Origin: Harmothoe impar
Lineage: Eukaryota; Annelida; Polychaeta; Phyllodocida; Polynoidae
Length of the DNA: 64,000 bases
Direction: 5' to 3'
Assembly: GCA_947462335.1 (NCBI GenBank)
Contig: OX381707.1
Span: forward strand, 37,623,618 to 37,687,617
Positions 34,301-45,568 of the stretch are shown one piece after another. The notes beneath the pieces were generated by a model. It searched no databases and was not told the origin of the DNA. It saw only the letters and a program-made list of their open reading frames with translations. The stretch's first letter is position 1, and the number at the start of each line of letters is the position of its first letter. A program made the translations under genes and the position numbers.

Positions 34301-36466
34301 ACTTTATATCAAAATATAATTTTCTGATGAAGGATAACATATCTGTCATCTGAGCATTCAATGTATGTGAGTAGCCACACTGAACGGGTGTTCCACGCGG
34401 GGCCGCGTGGAGCATCTCTTCCGTTGGCTTCTCATATCAGCTGTATATTTACATAAATAGTATGCCTGTAAGCATAACGCACTTTCTCCTAAATTAGGAC
34501 ATTGCAGTGGGACTATACAAAAATATAGTTTAACAAACATTTGCGTATGGGCAATAACATACCACACTTAATATGCAACAAATTCAAAGTCATAATGTAA
34601 TTTACTCCTGACCATGATTGAGATACACATTTTTTTATATGACCCTCTTCTAAGGGAAAGACAACAATCCACAGCATGTGAATAAGATATAAAGCTTGTT
34701 TGGGACATTACTTTTGGTTCGTGGTATGGCAAAATTTTCTTCCATTTAACTTTATATGTTTCAGAAAATGAATTTTCGAGTATTAAATTCAATGTATTCA
34801 TAAAAGTTGTAACAGTTAATAACATAGTGCCGTTGGATACTCTATGACATAGTTTAATGCTGTCCTTGCTTCAAATAATGCAATTTTTGGTTGGGCAAGT
34901 GATTTGATTTTATCTTTACTTTAAATTTACTTTCCAAGTTTTATATTTAGACATTTGTAAAGCCAACCGAACTATATGAAAAAGTTGCTCATATACCAAA
35001 ATACTATTAGCAAGATCCCAGTATCAACAACTCTGTGTCCTTAAGGCTTATACATATGACTATAACGATAATACCATGACTATTATATACATACTATATG
35101 CACTTCATAAACCATGCCTCATTTTTACTTCATGTACACAATTGGGCAGTGTCGGTCGGGTAGGACAATAGAGTGAGAAATGATGGACATGTCTACCTCT
35201 ACAAATATATCACTATCAATCAATTAAAGGTGGGGGCACTTTCTAACGAAATACATTGTACTTGAGAAGAGAAATCAGCATAGATTTCATACCAGAAAAC
35301 GAAAGAGTATTTCACCAGGATTGTATGTGTAAAAGAAAGTAAATAACAAAGTGTATGTCTTAAGAATGTCACCATAAACATGAGTCATGAATGTTAACGA
35401 AAATATCAATTCCATTGTCATGGTGTATAATATTATACGTTATCCTTTTTACCTGACAACTAAAAATGAGTATGTATACAAGGCCACCTGGGTATGTCAG
35501 TGATTGAGATTCAAAATCCAGCCTTCAAATTTGAGAAGTATTATCAATTGTCAGCATCAAGTAGCCCTACCCTCCTTCCCCTATAATAGAACAGAGAGCG
35601 CAGTAAGCTATTTCCGTCACAATAGGAAGAGGTGAGACATTCCAGAGGAGGTCTGCTTCCTTTTCAGAGTCAGTGAAGAAGGGGGTGGTGATGTGTAGAC
35701 TTGACCACTTAACCTCAGGAGGAATGGAAACGTGTATGTATTATGTATTATATCCTGTATCTAATGCAGACGTCAGAGTCAACGTGATGACCTGGAGTCA
35801 TACTGAGATTATGACTGTGTTCTTTTACTTTACTCATTTCCTCCAGGGAGTCATCCATGCATGCAAAGGCAAGACTAAGCCAAGCAGCGGAAGGAACGTC
35901 ATTCCTGTTTACGGTGTCATGTGGTTACACATTAATAATAAAACGTGATGAGTAATCCTCTTCCAGACGGGCCAACAGGCTGTTCTAGTCCGACCATGGT
36001 TGGGTGGTGGTGATGTGGGTGGGTGGGGCTGGGGAAGGGTGGGCGGCCCTGGTGGTCACGGTCCAATGCCTTCAAGGCAGGTTACAGGTTTCCCATGGTC
36101 TCAGCACATACCGACCCCCCCCCCCCCTCCCCACACGCACACACCTCACATAACCAGGTTCCATAGCCAGCCACACATTCACACACTGTACAGTACACCC
36201 ATACACACACAGGCATGCACATAACAGCGTCTAGTATACATATACATAATGTAATATTATTGAATTATTGACCCCCCTCCCAACCCAACCAGCTATTTTG
36301 TAGGCCATTCCAACGCCCATCCACCCCTCCCCCACGGTAGCTCTATTAAAGTCACGACAATGGTGATGTTTAATTATCAATAATTATATTTGTGGATGGC
36401 ATCCCAAAGCCAATACATTTCCGATGTAGTAATATTTTAATCCTTGGGCAGATGCTTTAGCATGAT
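31373..36466. other. 5-kb intergenic stretch, no gene seen
   Basis: AT-rich DNA with only short unconnected open frames. A C-run with CA-rich flank lies at 36,110-36,220. ATTAAA complement (tttaat) near 36,368 could be the poly(A) signal of the tetraspanin gene on the - strand. Confidence 0.5.
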
Positions 36467-37228
36467 TTAAGCATATTCGTCCTTCCTTAGCGTACAGCAG
36501 AAAGCTATGGTGATAATGAAGGTGAAGAGGGAGATGGCTGACACTCCAATCAGGATGCCCAGGGGGATCCAGAAGCCGGCGGGGATCTGTCCCTTGAACT
36601 GACCACATCCTTGGGCGTAGATAAATCCTTCCACTTGAGCTTGGCATTTGGCCATATCTTTTTCACCGTTGGTGTCAGGGATGCAGCAGGAGGAGGGGAT
36701 ATCGGTGGGCAGTGTGTAGTCATTGGGGCCCTCTATGCCACAGCACTCAAAGGTCTCCTCAGCCAGGTTTATGTAGCTGCCTTTGATTCCTCCACTCGTC
36801 TTGTCGAACTCAGCCTTGGTTAGCCTGGAACCGAACTGGGAGTAACCCAACCCGGTGAAGACGGTCACGATAATCTCAGCGACCAGTAACAAGAAGAGGA
36901 TCACAGCTCCAGTGGTCAGCATGCAACGGTGCTTCTTGGCCGCCGCCACAATGCCCCAGATCCCGACGAAAAGGCCTACAGCTCCCAGGGCAATGAACAC
37001 GTAGATGAGGGTACCAACGGCTAGAAGCACCGACAGGTCGAGCGTCGTTCCTTCACCAGATGTAATGCTTTGGACGCCCAAGGTAAAGCCCAATATGACG
37101 GTCGTCAGAAGTAGAGCGACTATAAAGTTACCGAGGGTGAGGGCGAGGATGCCGATGAGCATACCCGCCAGTCCCTTTAGAAGAAGCAGGACGCTGAAGA
37201 GAATCGTCAAACATTTTGCACACCCCAT
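36467..37228 (-). CDS. Tetraspanin (253 residues, single exon)
   Basis: Tetraspanins are four-pass membrane proteins that organise signalling and adhesion microdomains. Membrane segments lie at about residues 10-52 (long hydrophobic stretch including TM1), 66-94, 103-127 and 217-244. The TM2-TM3 turn AAAKKHRCML fits the family's 'G..KE...C(L/M)'. The large extracellular loop has the diagnostic CCG (162-164), SSCC (179-182) and two more cysteines (195, 209). The short tail ends TLRKDEYA. The start ATG opens with MGCAKC, a common palmitoylation-type N terminus. The whole frame is uninterrupted, unusual for a family whose genes normally have several introns. A 98%-identical 236-bp piece lies at 38,807-39,042. 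The member and partners are not identifiable. Confidence 0.93.
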   Translation of the reverse strand: MGCAKCLTILFSVLLLLKGLAGMLIGILALTLGNFIVALLLTTVILGFTLGVQSITSGEGTTLDLSVLLAVGTLIYVFIALGAVGLFVGIWGIVAAAKKHRCMLTTGAVILFLLLVAEIIVTVFTGLGYSQFGSRLTKAEFDKTSGGIKGSYINLAEETFECCGIEGPNDYTLPTDIPSSCCIPDTNGEKDMAKCQAQVEGFIYAQGCGQFKGQIPAGFWIPLGILIGVSAISLFTFIITIAFCCTLRKDEYA

Positions 37229-37681
37229 GGCTGTAGTGTATTGGTACCTGTTGCCTACTGTACACCTGTCGTATCCTCACAGTCCTGTATGTATGCTGTT
37301 TGTACCTCCTGGAATGCGTCCAGTCCTGTGTCTCAGAATGCCTGGCTTGTACTGGAGGCTTGTATCGGGAGGTGTGTGTGCGTCCTGCTATGTGTGGGTG
37401 GAGTGTGTAGGGTAGACTGGAGTATGTGTGTGCGTAGTTAGTGTGTGCTCCCTGCTAGCTGCGTGGGTAGCCTCTGCCTAAAGGAGGTCCGCGTCCCCTC
37501 TCACTACCTACCCACAACCTACCCACTCCCCCGGAACTGGAGTGCGCAGACGCACATGGCCACGTTGTGCTGACAGAAGTATGAGCCACTATTGTGGGGG
37601 ATGGGGGTGGGGGGTTAGTGCAGGGGAGGGTATGGGCTCGATACGGGGTGATTGGGGGGGGGGGTGAACTTGAGGAGATCA

Positions 37682-37712
37682 TATTTATAAACCCGCAGAA
37701 ATCATATTTATA
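37682..37712 (-). promoter_or_regulatory. Tandem TATA-box candidates upstream of the tetraspanin gene
   Basis: On the - strand TATAAATA occurs at 37682-37689 and 37705-37712 within a 23-bp repeat (aatcatatttataaacc). They lie about 450-480 bp before the ATG, which would leave a 5' leader of about 420 nt. Confidence 0.35.
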
Positions 37713-38525
37713 AACCGCAACTTTCGCATCTAGACTACGGTGGATGAATTTCATCCCTATCAAATGTATTATGGAAACGCCCAGCGATACGCTCGGGGGA
37801 AACGCCCTATTCCACTATGCAGGGTAGCACTTATACTATCTGTATAATCAGCTGTCTATGATACCATCCCAAATAAAAGCCACATTCTGGTACACAGTGT
37901 TGTATGTATACAGTGCCATGTAGTATTTATTGTTTTGCTATACAGTGGTTGGAGGGGGGGGGGTGAAATTGAGATAATTACAGTCCTATGCATTCTTTTA
38001 CAAATTTGACTCTCACAGAGTATAGAAATTATTTTCCCTGTGATATAAAACTTCAGACGATGTCTCTTCTTATCTTTAAAAAACAACTTTACGAATGATA
38101 ATCTTTGAAAAACAACTTTACTAATAATAGATGAGCTTTTGCCTCATCCCAGATGCTAATAAGGATTATGTCTACTAATGTACAATAATTATTGGTTTAA
38201 AGAAATGTCATCATTATGTTAATTCAAAATTGGCCATGCCTTTGATATCGACATTTATTTGATATTCAATTGCACTGAACTTATCCATATTTGCCATTTT
38301 CCACTAGCTTCCATATTATGTTTTCTATTCATGACGAAAATGCATGTATAAGAACAGTCATTTAGAGCTCAAATGTTCTTTTTTACATCACAGATATCTG
38401 CACGCACAATGCTGTTGGGAAGTGCATGACCTCTCTGGGGCGCACAAGTGATAACTCCTGATTAAGACCGAAATGATTTGAAGATGGATAATTACTAAAC
38501 CTACTAAATTTAAACATAAGGCCAA
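37713..38525. other. Intergenic, no gene seen
   Basis: Upstream flank of the tetraspanin gene, AT-rich, with a short G-run at 37,955-37,965. No exon recognised. Confidence 0.5.
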
Positions 38526-39157
38526 AGGTGTTTCAGGTTACATAGTCTGAAAATCTAGGTAGGGTAGGTCGGATGTTTTTTTTTTAAATTTTTTTTTTCA
38601 CTTTGGCCTGAAAAGTACCCAAAACTGACTTGCAAACTTCAGCGTTGACTCGTCGACAACAGCGTTGACTTGTATACTATCAAATTGACTCTGAAATAGC
38701 CCCAAAATTGTTTTATAAAGACAGATTGATCCCATTGCCTGAGAAGTACCAGAAAATTGACTCGCAAACTTCATCACTGACTCACCAACACTGGCATCGA
38801 CTCGTGGCCCTGGGAGCTGTAGGCCTTTTCGTCGGGATCTGGGGCATTGTGGCGACGGCCAAGAAGCACCGTTGCATGCTGACCACTGGAGCTGTGATCC
38901 TCCTCTTGTTACTGGTCGCTGAGATTATCGTTACCGTCTTCACCGGGTTGGGTTACTCCCAGTTTGGTTCCAGGCTAACCAAGGCTGAGTTCGACAAGAC
39001 GAGTGGAGGAATCAAAGGCAGCTACATAAACCTGGCTGAGGACTCTGAAATAGCCTCAAAAAATACTTAAATGTTTTTGTTTTTTTCAAAATTGAATAAA
39101 AATTTCTAGGGCCGGCCCTGTTTTGCTAGGTAGGGTCGGGTAACCTGAAACACACCT
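38526..39157 (+). mobile_element. TIR transposon (GTGTTTCAGGTTAC family) carrying a host gene fragment
   Basis: Left end aggtgtttcaggttacatag, right end gtcgggtaacctgaaacacacct; ends are inverted repeats (core TTTCAGGTTAC). Empty relatives are at 30,467 and 31,116. The body keeps family motifs (ttgactcgcaaacttca, ctctgaaatagcc) on both sides of a 236-bp insert identical in 232 positions to the tetraspanin gene. There is no transposase gene, so it must have moved, if it did, by proteins made elsewhere. Confidence 0.85.
38807..39042 (+). pseudogene. Captured tetraspanin fragment (TM2 end to start of the large loop)
   Basis: Matches the gene at 36756-36991 (opposite strand) with four substitutions and no indel by my count. 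It covers residues 80-157: end of TM2, TM3 and the first part of the large loop, stopping before CCG. The reading frame stays open into element DNA on both sides (38,708-39,070), giving a chimeric 120-codon frame, but without an upstream ATG. Confidence 0.93.
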
Positions 39158-39196
39158 CTTTCTTTTTTGGCTTAATTGTCCAGACGACAACACAGT

Positions 39197-39198
<2 letters not shown>

Positions 39199-39255
<57 letters not shown>
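39199..39255. repeat. (TA)n microsatellite
   Basis: About 28 TA units, 40 bp beyond the gene-carrying element. Confidence 0.96.
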
Positions 39256-39260
<5 letters not shown>

Positions 39261-39460
39261 GTCCTAGACCCCTAAATTCGACACAGCGACCTGGCCCGTT
39301 TTGGGGCTTAGTGAAATTGGACAGGAGGGGAAAAATAGATAGTGACAGGGGACATGGGGAACTTCATGAAATTGATATGGTGACACATGGCCATTTCTAA
39401 AAATGGATATGGCGAGATGGCCATTTCTCAAAATCGACATGGGACATGGGGACGCCGCCA
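39256..39460 (+). repeat. Degenerate AAAATCGACATGG satellite-like patch
   Basis: Repeats of the type aaaatcgacatgggacatgg and aaaatggatatggcgagatg, about 30-35 bp apart. Related to the cleaner array at 45,630-45,815. Confidence 0.5.
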
Positions 39461-39559
39461 TCAAGGGCCCCATAGCGGCCTCCCTACCCTTCCACTTGAA
39501 GTTGAAGGCTATGGGGAAGGGTCGTCGTACTCCAAAGAATCGTGCGATCACATACAGTT

Positions 39560-39770
39560 TAACCTTTTAAGGACGGCATGATGCTAAAAGATGACCAATG
39601 CAGCCCCGGGGAGTGACTTGACAGGGCTCCATTGGTGCATCATGCCGACTCTTCTGGAGTGTCTCAACCTCATGAGGTCGACATGATGCTTGAATGCAGC
39701 ACTGGCGAGTTACTGCCAGGGCTGCATTCGTGCATCATGACGACCAAGGGCATGATGCACTAAGACATCA
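39560..39770 (+). repeat. Imperfect tandem duplication around 'gtgcatcatg'
   Basis: Two segments with aatgcagc..., gacagggct or gccagggct, and attggtgcatcatgccgac / attcgtgcatcatgacgac, about 95 bp apart. Confidence 0.6.
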
Positions 39771-39860
39771 TACCATCATATTATACCATTAGGCTGGACT
39801 GCCTACCGTCCCCGTCTATGACAAAGGGGAGAGGGGGGAAGACAGGTAGCCTATCCTGGC

Positions 39861-40060
39861 GGTGCAGAGGCCCCCCCCCCAGGTCGGAAAGTCGCCGAAA
39901 TTGAGGCAGCCAGCTCACAAAGTCGCTTTTTTAGACCATTTACTCTATTGCCAATTTTTTTTTTAAAAGTCGCCAGGTCGCTTAAATTATTTTAACAGGT
40001 CGACAGGTCGCCCGGAAAATGGTCCAGGTCGCTAGGTCGCTTTTGACCCATCTGCAGTCA
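39861..40060 (-). mobile_element. Repeat of GCGACCTGGCGACCT units, copy 2 (inverted)
   Basis: Reads ggtgcagagg ... aggtcggaaagtcgcc ... aggtcgcttttgaccca, the reverse complement of 20,711-20,899 with decay. Confidence 0.75.
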
Positions 40061-41877
40061 CTATCCTCTACCATATTATACCGATTTGAGCAAGTCCACC
40101 ACGAGGCCTAAGTAATCGGTGTATCTAAATGATTGGCTTATACTCACCAACACCGATGCAGCCTTTCCCGAGTTGGTCTCTGAACACTTTCATAGAAGCT
40201 AACGGAAATCAGAGTATTCCTCCTGTTTTGTTCACATATGCATAAACTAAAAGATGTGACCCCATATTCACCTAAGGAAATGACCCAAATAACCGTATTT
40301 CATGTGGTCTGGAGATATGTTACATATAGCTTACTGAACTTCTATACTTTCTATCCATGTATGCGTAGCTAGAGCACGTTGGCAATGCATGGGTTTGTGT
40401 GTCTTTGAGGGTGTGTCCGAGTAGGCAGAGCTAATCTGCAAATTTGTCAAACTCTAAAAGCACTCTAGCTTTACACAAACGTGTATACATATATTTGGCT
40501 TTTAGAACACGGCATACACAGTGGAAAGCTTAATGTATACTCAGTATATATGCATAGTAGAAAATGTACCTCTAAAAGAACATGTATTCCCCTGCATACA
40601 AAAGGTAAGGGTTCACATAATATTGTAGAATCATTTATGGGTGTAGCAAGATATCATTCGTGTGATAACAAGTAACATCATTAGTCTGCGTCGTGCATAC
40701 CCACAAAGGTCTTAAGCTACGTGCTGGGATACTCCTTTGCTGAAAAGTGGATGTCAAACCCTCTATTTTAGCATTTAACCATGGTTTTAGCCATTATTGT
40801 TACAAAAAAAAGTTACTAAAAGAAATCGTGAGTTCTTACAACATGTATGGGTTGTCAATGTCAGAGGTGTGGGTGGTTGTACACGGTCTATTAATCGTGC
40901 AAACCGGAAATAGGTGGACCGTTACCGTGGATATGGGTTATGCTTTAGTTAAGTTTAGTACACCTTTAGGTATGTAGTGCTATTGCACTGCTATAAGGAA
41001 CAAATACTATGGCTAGGTTCAGCATAATGTATACACATACATATAAAATAATTGGCTAATATTTCGAAATAACTTCTCGCTGAGAACCATTGTTGCTCTT
41101 GTGGTTATACAATATATTGTACATATTTATATGTATATCTTATATACAGCTCTCAGCATAGAGGGGTGCATGCGGGACCTTTCTTTGGTTGGTTTCACAC
41201 AATAATATACTCACCATGCTGGTGCAAATGTACCCCCATGGGTTATGTATTACATCAATAAAGTGCAAGGATGATAGTGATTATACCATTTACTAACGAC
41301 ACATTAGAGACACACACACAACCATCAACTAAGATGCCATATATTTGTGAACATAGGTGGGACAATATCCTATATTCATACCAGGATATGCTCATATTAA
41401 ATGACATCACATTGATATTGGTGAAACCTTTAAACTCCCTCAATCGTCAGGGGTGTTAAAAAAGGGGGGGGGCATGGTTCCCAATCCTCTATGCATTGGG
41501 GAGAGGTTCCCGTATTGCCTACAGTGTACGTGGAGTCACGTTTTGTCCACATACTACACAGTGTCCACACCCATTATCAAACTCTTTGTAGAAACTTAAT
41601 TCATTTCCTCAGACAAGAAATTTGCAAGGTTTATTATTAGTTCTAGTAAGTTCATTAACAGAGATATCATTAGATGACTGAATCTCCCAGCCTGGTGATA
41701 CATAGTACATAATAGAATAAGATGTACAATTATACCATAATAAACTGTAACTGATATTTCTTGTCTAGGTGGGTCCTAAAGTTGCCTGGTATGGTGAACA
41801 CATCCATGGAGCAAAGAAATTATACTCCAAGTGAAAACACAATTCATTTTAACAGCACCAACTTGTGTCTTTCCTTA
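40061..41877. other. Intergenic, no gene seen
   Basis: AT-rich. An outlying gttttgtccacatact / cagtgtccacacc piece at 41,541-41,572 belongs to the foldback family that follows. Confidence 0.5.
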
Positions 41878-43611
41878 ACCTGTGGACACTTTATTGTGGC
41901 ATGTGGACAAAACGTGATTCCACATACAGGCTACAAAGTGTCCACATCGCAATATATCCACTGGTTTCCATTACAAAGTGTCCACAAAATGCAGTTTGTC
42001 CACCTCCTTCCATCACAAAGTGTCCATGATATACACTTTGTCCGCACTCAACATCACAGGATGTCCACAATTTAATACAATTTGTCCCCAGCCAACTAGC
42101 ACAAAGTGTCCGCAAAATTCAATTTGTCAACAAAGAAACATCACAATGTATCCACACAAAACACTTAGTCCACAGCCTGCTATTACAGAGTGTCCGTACT
42201 GCACACTTGATCCACACAAAAGCATCCCAAAATGTCCACACTGCACACTTGGTCTACACAAAACCATCACAAAATGTCCACACTGCACACTTGGTCTACA
42301 CAAAAGCATCACAAAATGTCCACACTGCACACTTGGTCTACACAAAAGCATCACAAAATGTCCACACTGCACACTTGGTCTACACAAAAGCATCACAAAA
42401 TGTCCACACTGCACACTTGGTCTACACAAAACCATCACAAAATGTCCACAGAGGACACAAAACTATGTCACGAAATCCAAGTAGGCCACACAAAACTAGC
42501 ACAATCAAATCAGTTGAAATGACTTGTGCTGTTCGAAGTAAAAAAATCCAAGAGAACGTTTTTCCGTCCACATTTTGCACCCATCATAACATTATTTGCT
42601 AAGTACCACCGTGTCCCCTTCAGAAAAGAGATAGACCCATTGAAGGGCTAGATGAGTAAGGTGAAGAGGAGGAGGAACAACAGACAAAAGGAGGTACAGT
42701 CTATGACAATATCGTGTCACAGTATATTTGTTATGAAGAGATTGTGTTTTGTAGACAGTTTGTGATGATTTGGGTGGACAAAGTACTTTCAATGGACAGC
42801 ATGTGATGATATTCCGTGGACAAGGTGTGTTTTTGTGGACACTTTGTGGTGCTAGGCTGTGGACAAACTGTATAGGAAAGTCTGTAACATTAACTCTTGC
42901 TTTGAAAAGAATTTACTTCCACCTGGCCAATCGTCCTAATATTTTAACACAAGATGCCCCTATGGTACTAACATTATCCCAAATAGTCTTTGGTTTATGG
43001 TTTTGAAACTTAAAATGCGTAATCATACATACTCTGGCAACTTGTATACCAGATTAGAAGTTACTGTGGTGTATTCTGAGGGTTTTACACACTGTTTAGT
43101 ATATTCAATGGAAAGTCTGTAAGGAAACTCCAGGTTCTGTTTGACAGGCGATAAAAACTGACCCCCTGGGAGTGAAGCTTTCCCCTGAGTGGTTTCAGGG
43201 ACCCAAGATATTGGTCTTCCAAGGTAATGAAGTTGTATTAAGATCAATTGAGTTTTGTGAATTTTCATTTTGATCCTAAACAGGCACCACATCTAGTACA
43301 TTTTTTGAAATTCTGACTCATATGTGGACACTTTGTGATGGCTAGGTATGGACAAACTGTATTTTGTGGACATTTTGTGATGTTGAGTGTGGACAAACTG
43401 TATTTGTGGACACTTTGTGATGGTAGGATGTGGACAAACTGTTATTTATGGACACTTTGTGAAGGAAGGCTGTGGACATATTGTGTTTTGTGGACACTTT
43501 GTGATGGCAGGCTGTGGACAAATTGTATTCTGTGTACACTTTGTGATGGTAGGATGCGGACATACTGTAATGTGGACACTTTGCAGCATGTGGACAATAC
43601 GGGGCACAACA
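41878..43611. mobile_element. Large foldback element with arms of 42-bp tandem repeats
   Basis: The left arm (41,938-42,480) repeats 'acaaaatgtccac...cacttggtctac'. The right arm (42,770-42,870 and 43,321-43,611) repeats the reverse complement, 'tgtggacactttgtgatg...tgtggacaaactg'. Between them lies about 450-850 bp of non-repeated DNA. This layout is that of foldback (FB/Galileo-like) transposons. No transposase frame is seen. Confidence 0.75.
42191..42442 (+). repeat. 42-bp tandem array, six units
   Basis: Unit starts tgtccacactgcacacttgg and ends catcacaaaa; starts at 42191, 42233, 42275, 42317, 42359 and 42401. The inner units are nearly identical. As 42 is a multiple of 3, frames stay open in three registers, which explains the repetitive ORFs here. 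Confidence 0.97.
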
Positions 43612-43762
43612 AGGGGGTCATGGTATCTTTTGGTCCCTAATATTTTGGAGATGCTGCTGAGTTGTAATACATAAAAAAACTATTTAGTTTACCCTGAAAT
43701 TGAGCTGAAAATGCTTCAAGTAATGGTAACATCTTGGCTACGTATACGCTCAATCCAGGTTA

Positions 43763-44295
43763 TAAGGGAATTGCTGGTTCCTACACAGAAGCCACCTGGC
43801 GGCAAAAAAACGAAGCTCATGAAAAGTATTTTTTAAGCTGTATTCATATTCCTACATAGACCGCTTTCCCTAAATCAACTATTTGTATTTGCTACTGTGA
43901 CAGTATACCTCCATTGTTCACATATATTCACTGCTAGGACACCCATTGGATCCTATAGTTAAGGCAAAAGAAATATTTTTCCAAAATTCATGCCTTTCTC
44001 ATCTCATCCGTGACCCCCTGTTTCATTGGTCCTAGAATGTTTGTATATATTATATCCATTATACATTCCCAAGGTTTGGTAGCAATATCAATAGAAGAAG
44101 GGGATTATCCATGACAGATAATGTGAAAATGCTGTTTTCCTATTCATTTCTATAGTATCATGAAAGTTAGTACTGTGACATGGCAATTTCTTTTGATTTT
44201 CTATTAGATAATACATCAAACTAACATAATCCTGAGTTATATGCAAAAGTCAGTAGAACATCAGTAATCCTGCGATAAGTAGCGAGTCCCTTTAA
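43763..44295. mobile_element. TIR element with TTCCTACACAGAAGCCACC, copy A
   Basis: Left ataagggaattgctggttcc, right gcgagtccctttaa. Shares tacacagaagccacctggcg and catggcaatttcttttgatt with copy B at 61,370. 533 bp, noncoding. Confidence 0.8.
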
Positions 44296-45568
44296 AGTAC
44301 ACACCGGGAGTACACATCCTCCGGAAAAGTCTTCTTACAAACCAGGCTGCCATCTGGCGTGTAATCTGTTGGTTAGAAAGTTAGTCAGGTTTTGATATCA
44401 GTTAGTTATTTTGACTTATGCGTTAGTCCCCAGCAACATAAAATGAGTAATACCACTGTGAGTAAGCCGGGTTATGCACTAATGACTAACGTCTTAAACG
44501 TATAGGTTATCAGTGTAGATGCATGTCTGACCTTTAATTGAAGTTAGACAGACATAATTATTTCATGGCTCTCAACATTCCAATCTATACATATGCCTCT
44601 TCTACAATAGCGCTTTAGGTTGATGCGATTATAAACAAGCTTTATAATTTAACGGTACTGGTCCCTATCTCTATGATCATAGTCTATGCCAATGTTTTGG
44701 AAATTGTGTCTATATTATACATGCAGGCCTATATAACACTGTCAATATGTACAATAGTCCTGTGAGCTCAATCCTGAATGCTGGCCGCGTAATGCTAAAC
44801 AGATATAATGTTCAAGCCTAACTTCTGATTTACATAAAACAGTATGCTGTACATCATTTCATATTGTCCTGGTGTTTACAGTCTTGGTTACTTGACTCTG
44901 ACGTCTAGACCTAGCTGTCTACTCAAATATCTGGGTCAGAGAGGAGAACAAAAGAAAATTGCTCCTGCTAAAGCTGGCTGTCATCCAAACGGATCCTCAA
45001 GTTTCCCGTTTTTAATACCACAAACGTCATATCGATGTAAGTCAAACACTATAGAAAGAAGTCTCAACGAGAAGTAAACAGTTAAAGCAGTGGCAAATAC
45101 TTAACGTTGCAACATCCTATGGGTCATATCACATTGTTATGAGTAAGTGTTGTAGCTGCCCAGTCATGAGTATAAAAAGAAGTATTTTTGGTTTCCAGTA
45201 GTTTCTACGTACTATAGGTTATACGGCATTGTGCTGTAGCTGTAGGTCAATCAAAAGATCTAGGGTGTGAACCCCAGTCAGGCCAGCAGTGCAACCATTT
45301 TTCTTTCCTTTTTTCCTTTGTCTTTCCAACTTTAATTTGATATGTAAATCTATACATATCTACATAGTAAATAAGTAATACTACCGGTAATCCTTCAATG
45401 TTTGAGTAAGTTCATTAGTTTGATTCAGCTGCGTCCTAATACTAATAGTAGTACCTAATAAAACCCAAAATACTTCATTTTGTACTGTGGATTTACAGTA
45501 TATCTTGTTGTGAAGCTACACTGACTTCTGCCAGTGTACTGCAGAGGGAGAACGTGCATGACCATGAA
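44296..45568. other. Intergenic, no gene seen
   Basis: AT-rich. At 45,225-45,300 'gctgtagctgtaggtcaatc' and 'gggtgtgaaccccagt' weakly resemble a tRNA-type A and B box; I do not call a SINE. Confidence 0.45.

Noticed and set aside
37005..37415. 136-codon + strand frame over the tetraspanin gene
   Set aside because: It is the antisense shadow of the real (-)-strand coding sequence and its leader.
42191..42442. Evenly spaced repeats resembling a CRISPR array
   Set aside because: There are no unique spacers; the whole 42-bp unit is repeated, and the DNA is eukaryotic.
42191..42522. Open frames of 90-170 codons with a 14-residue repeat (HTWSTQKHHKMSTL type)
   Set aside because: They come from a 42-bp tandem array, which leaves several frames open on both strands. 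No start context, splice sites or similarity; the array is part of a foldback structure.
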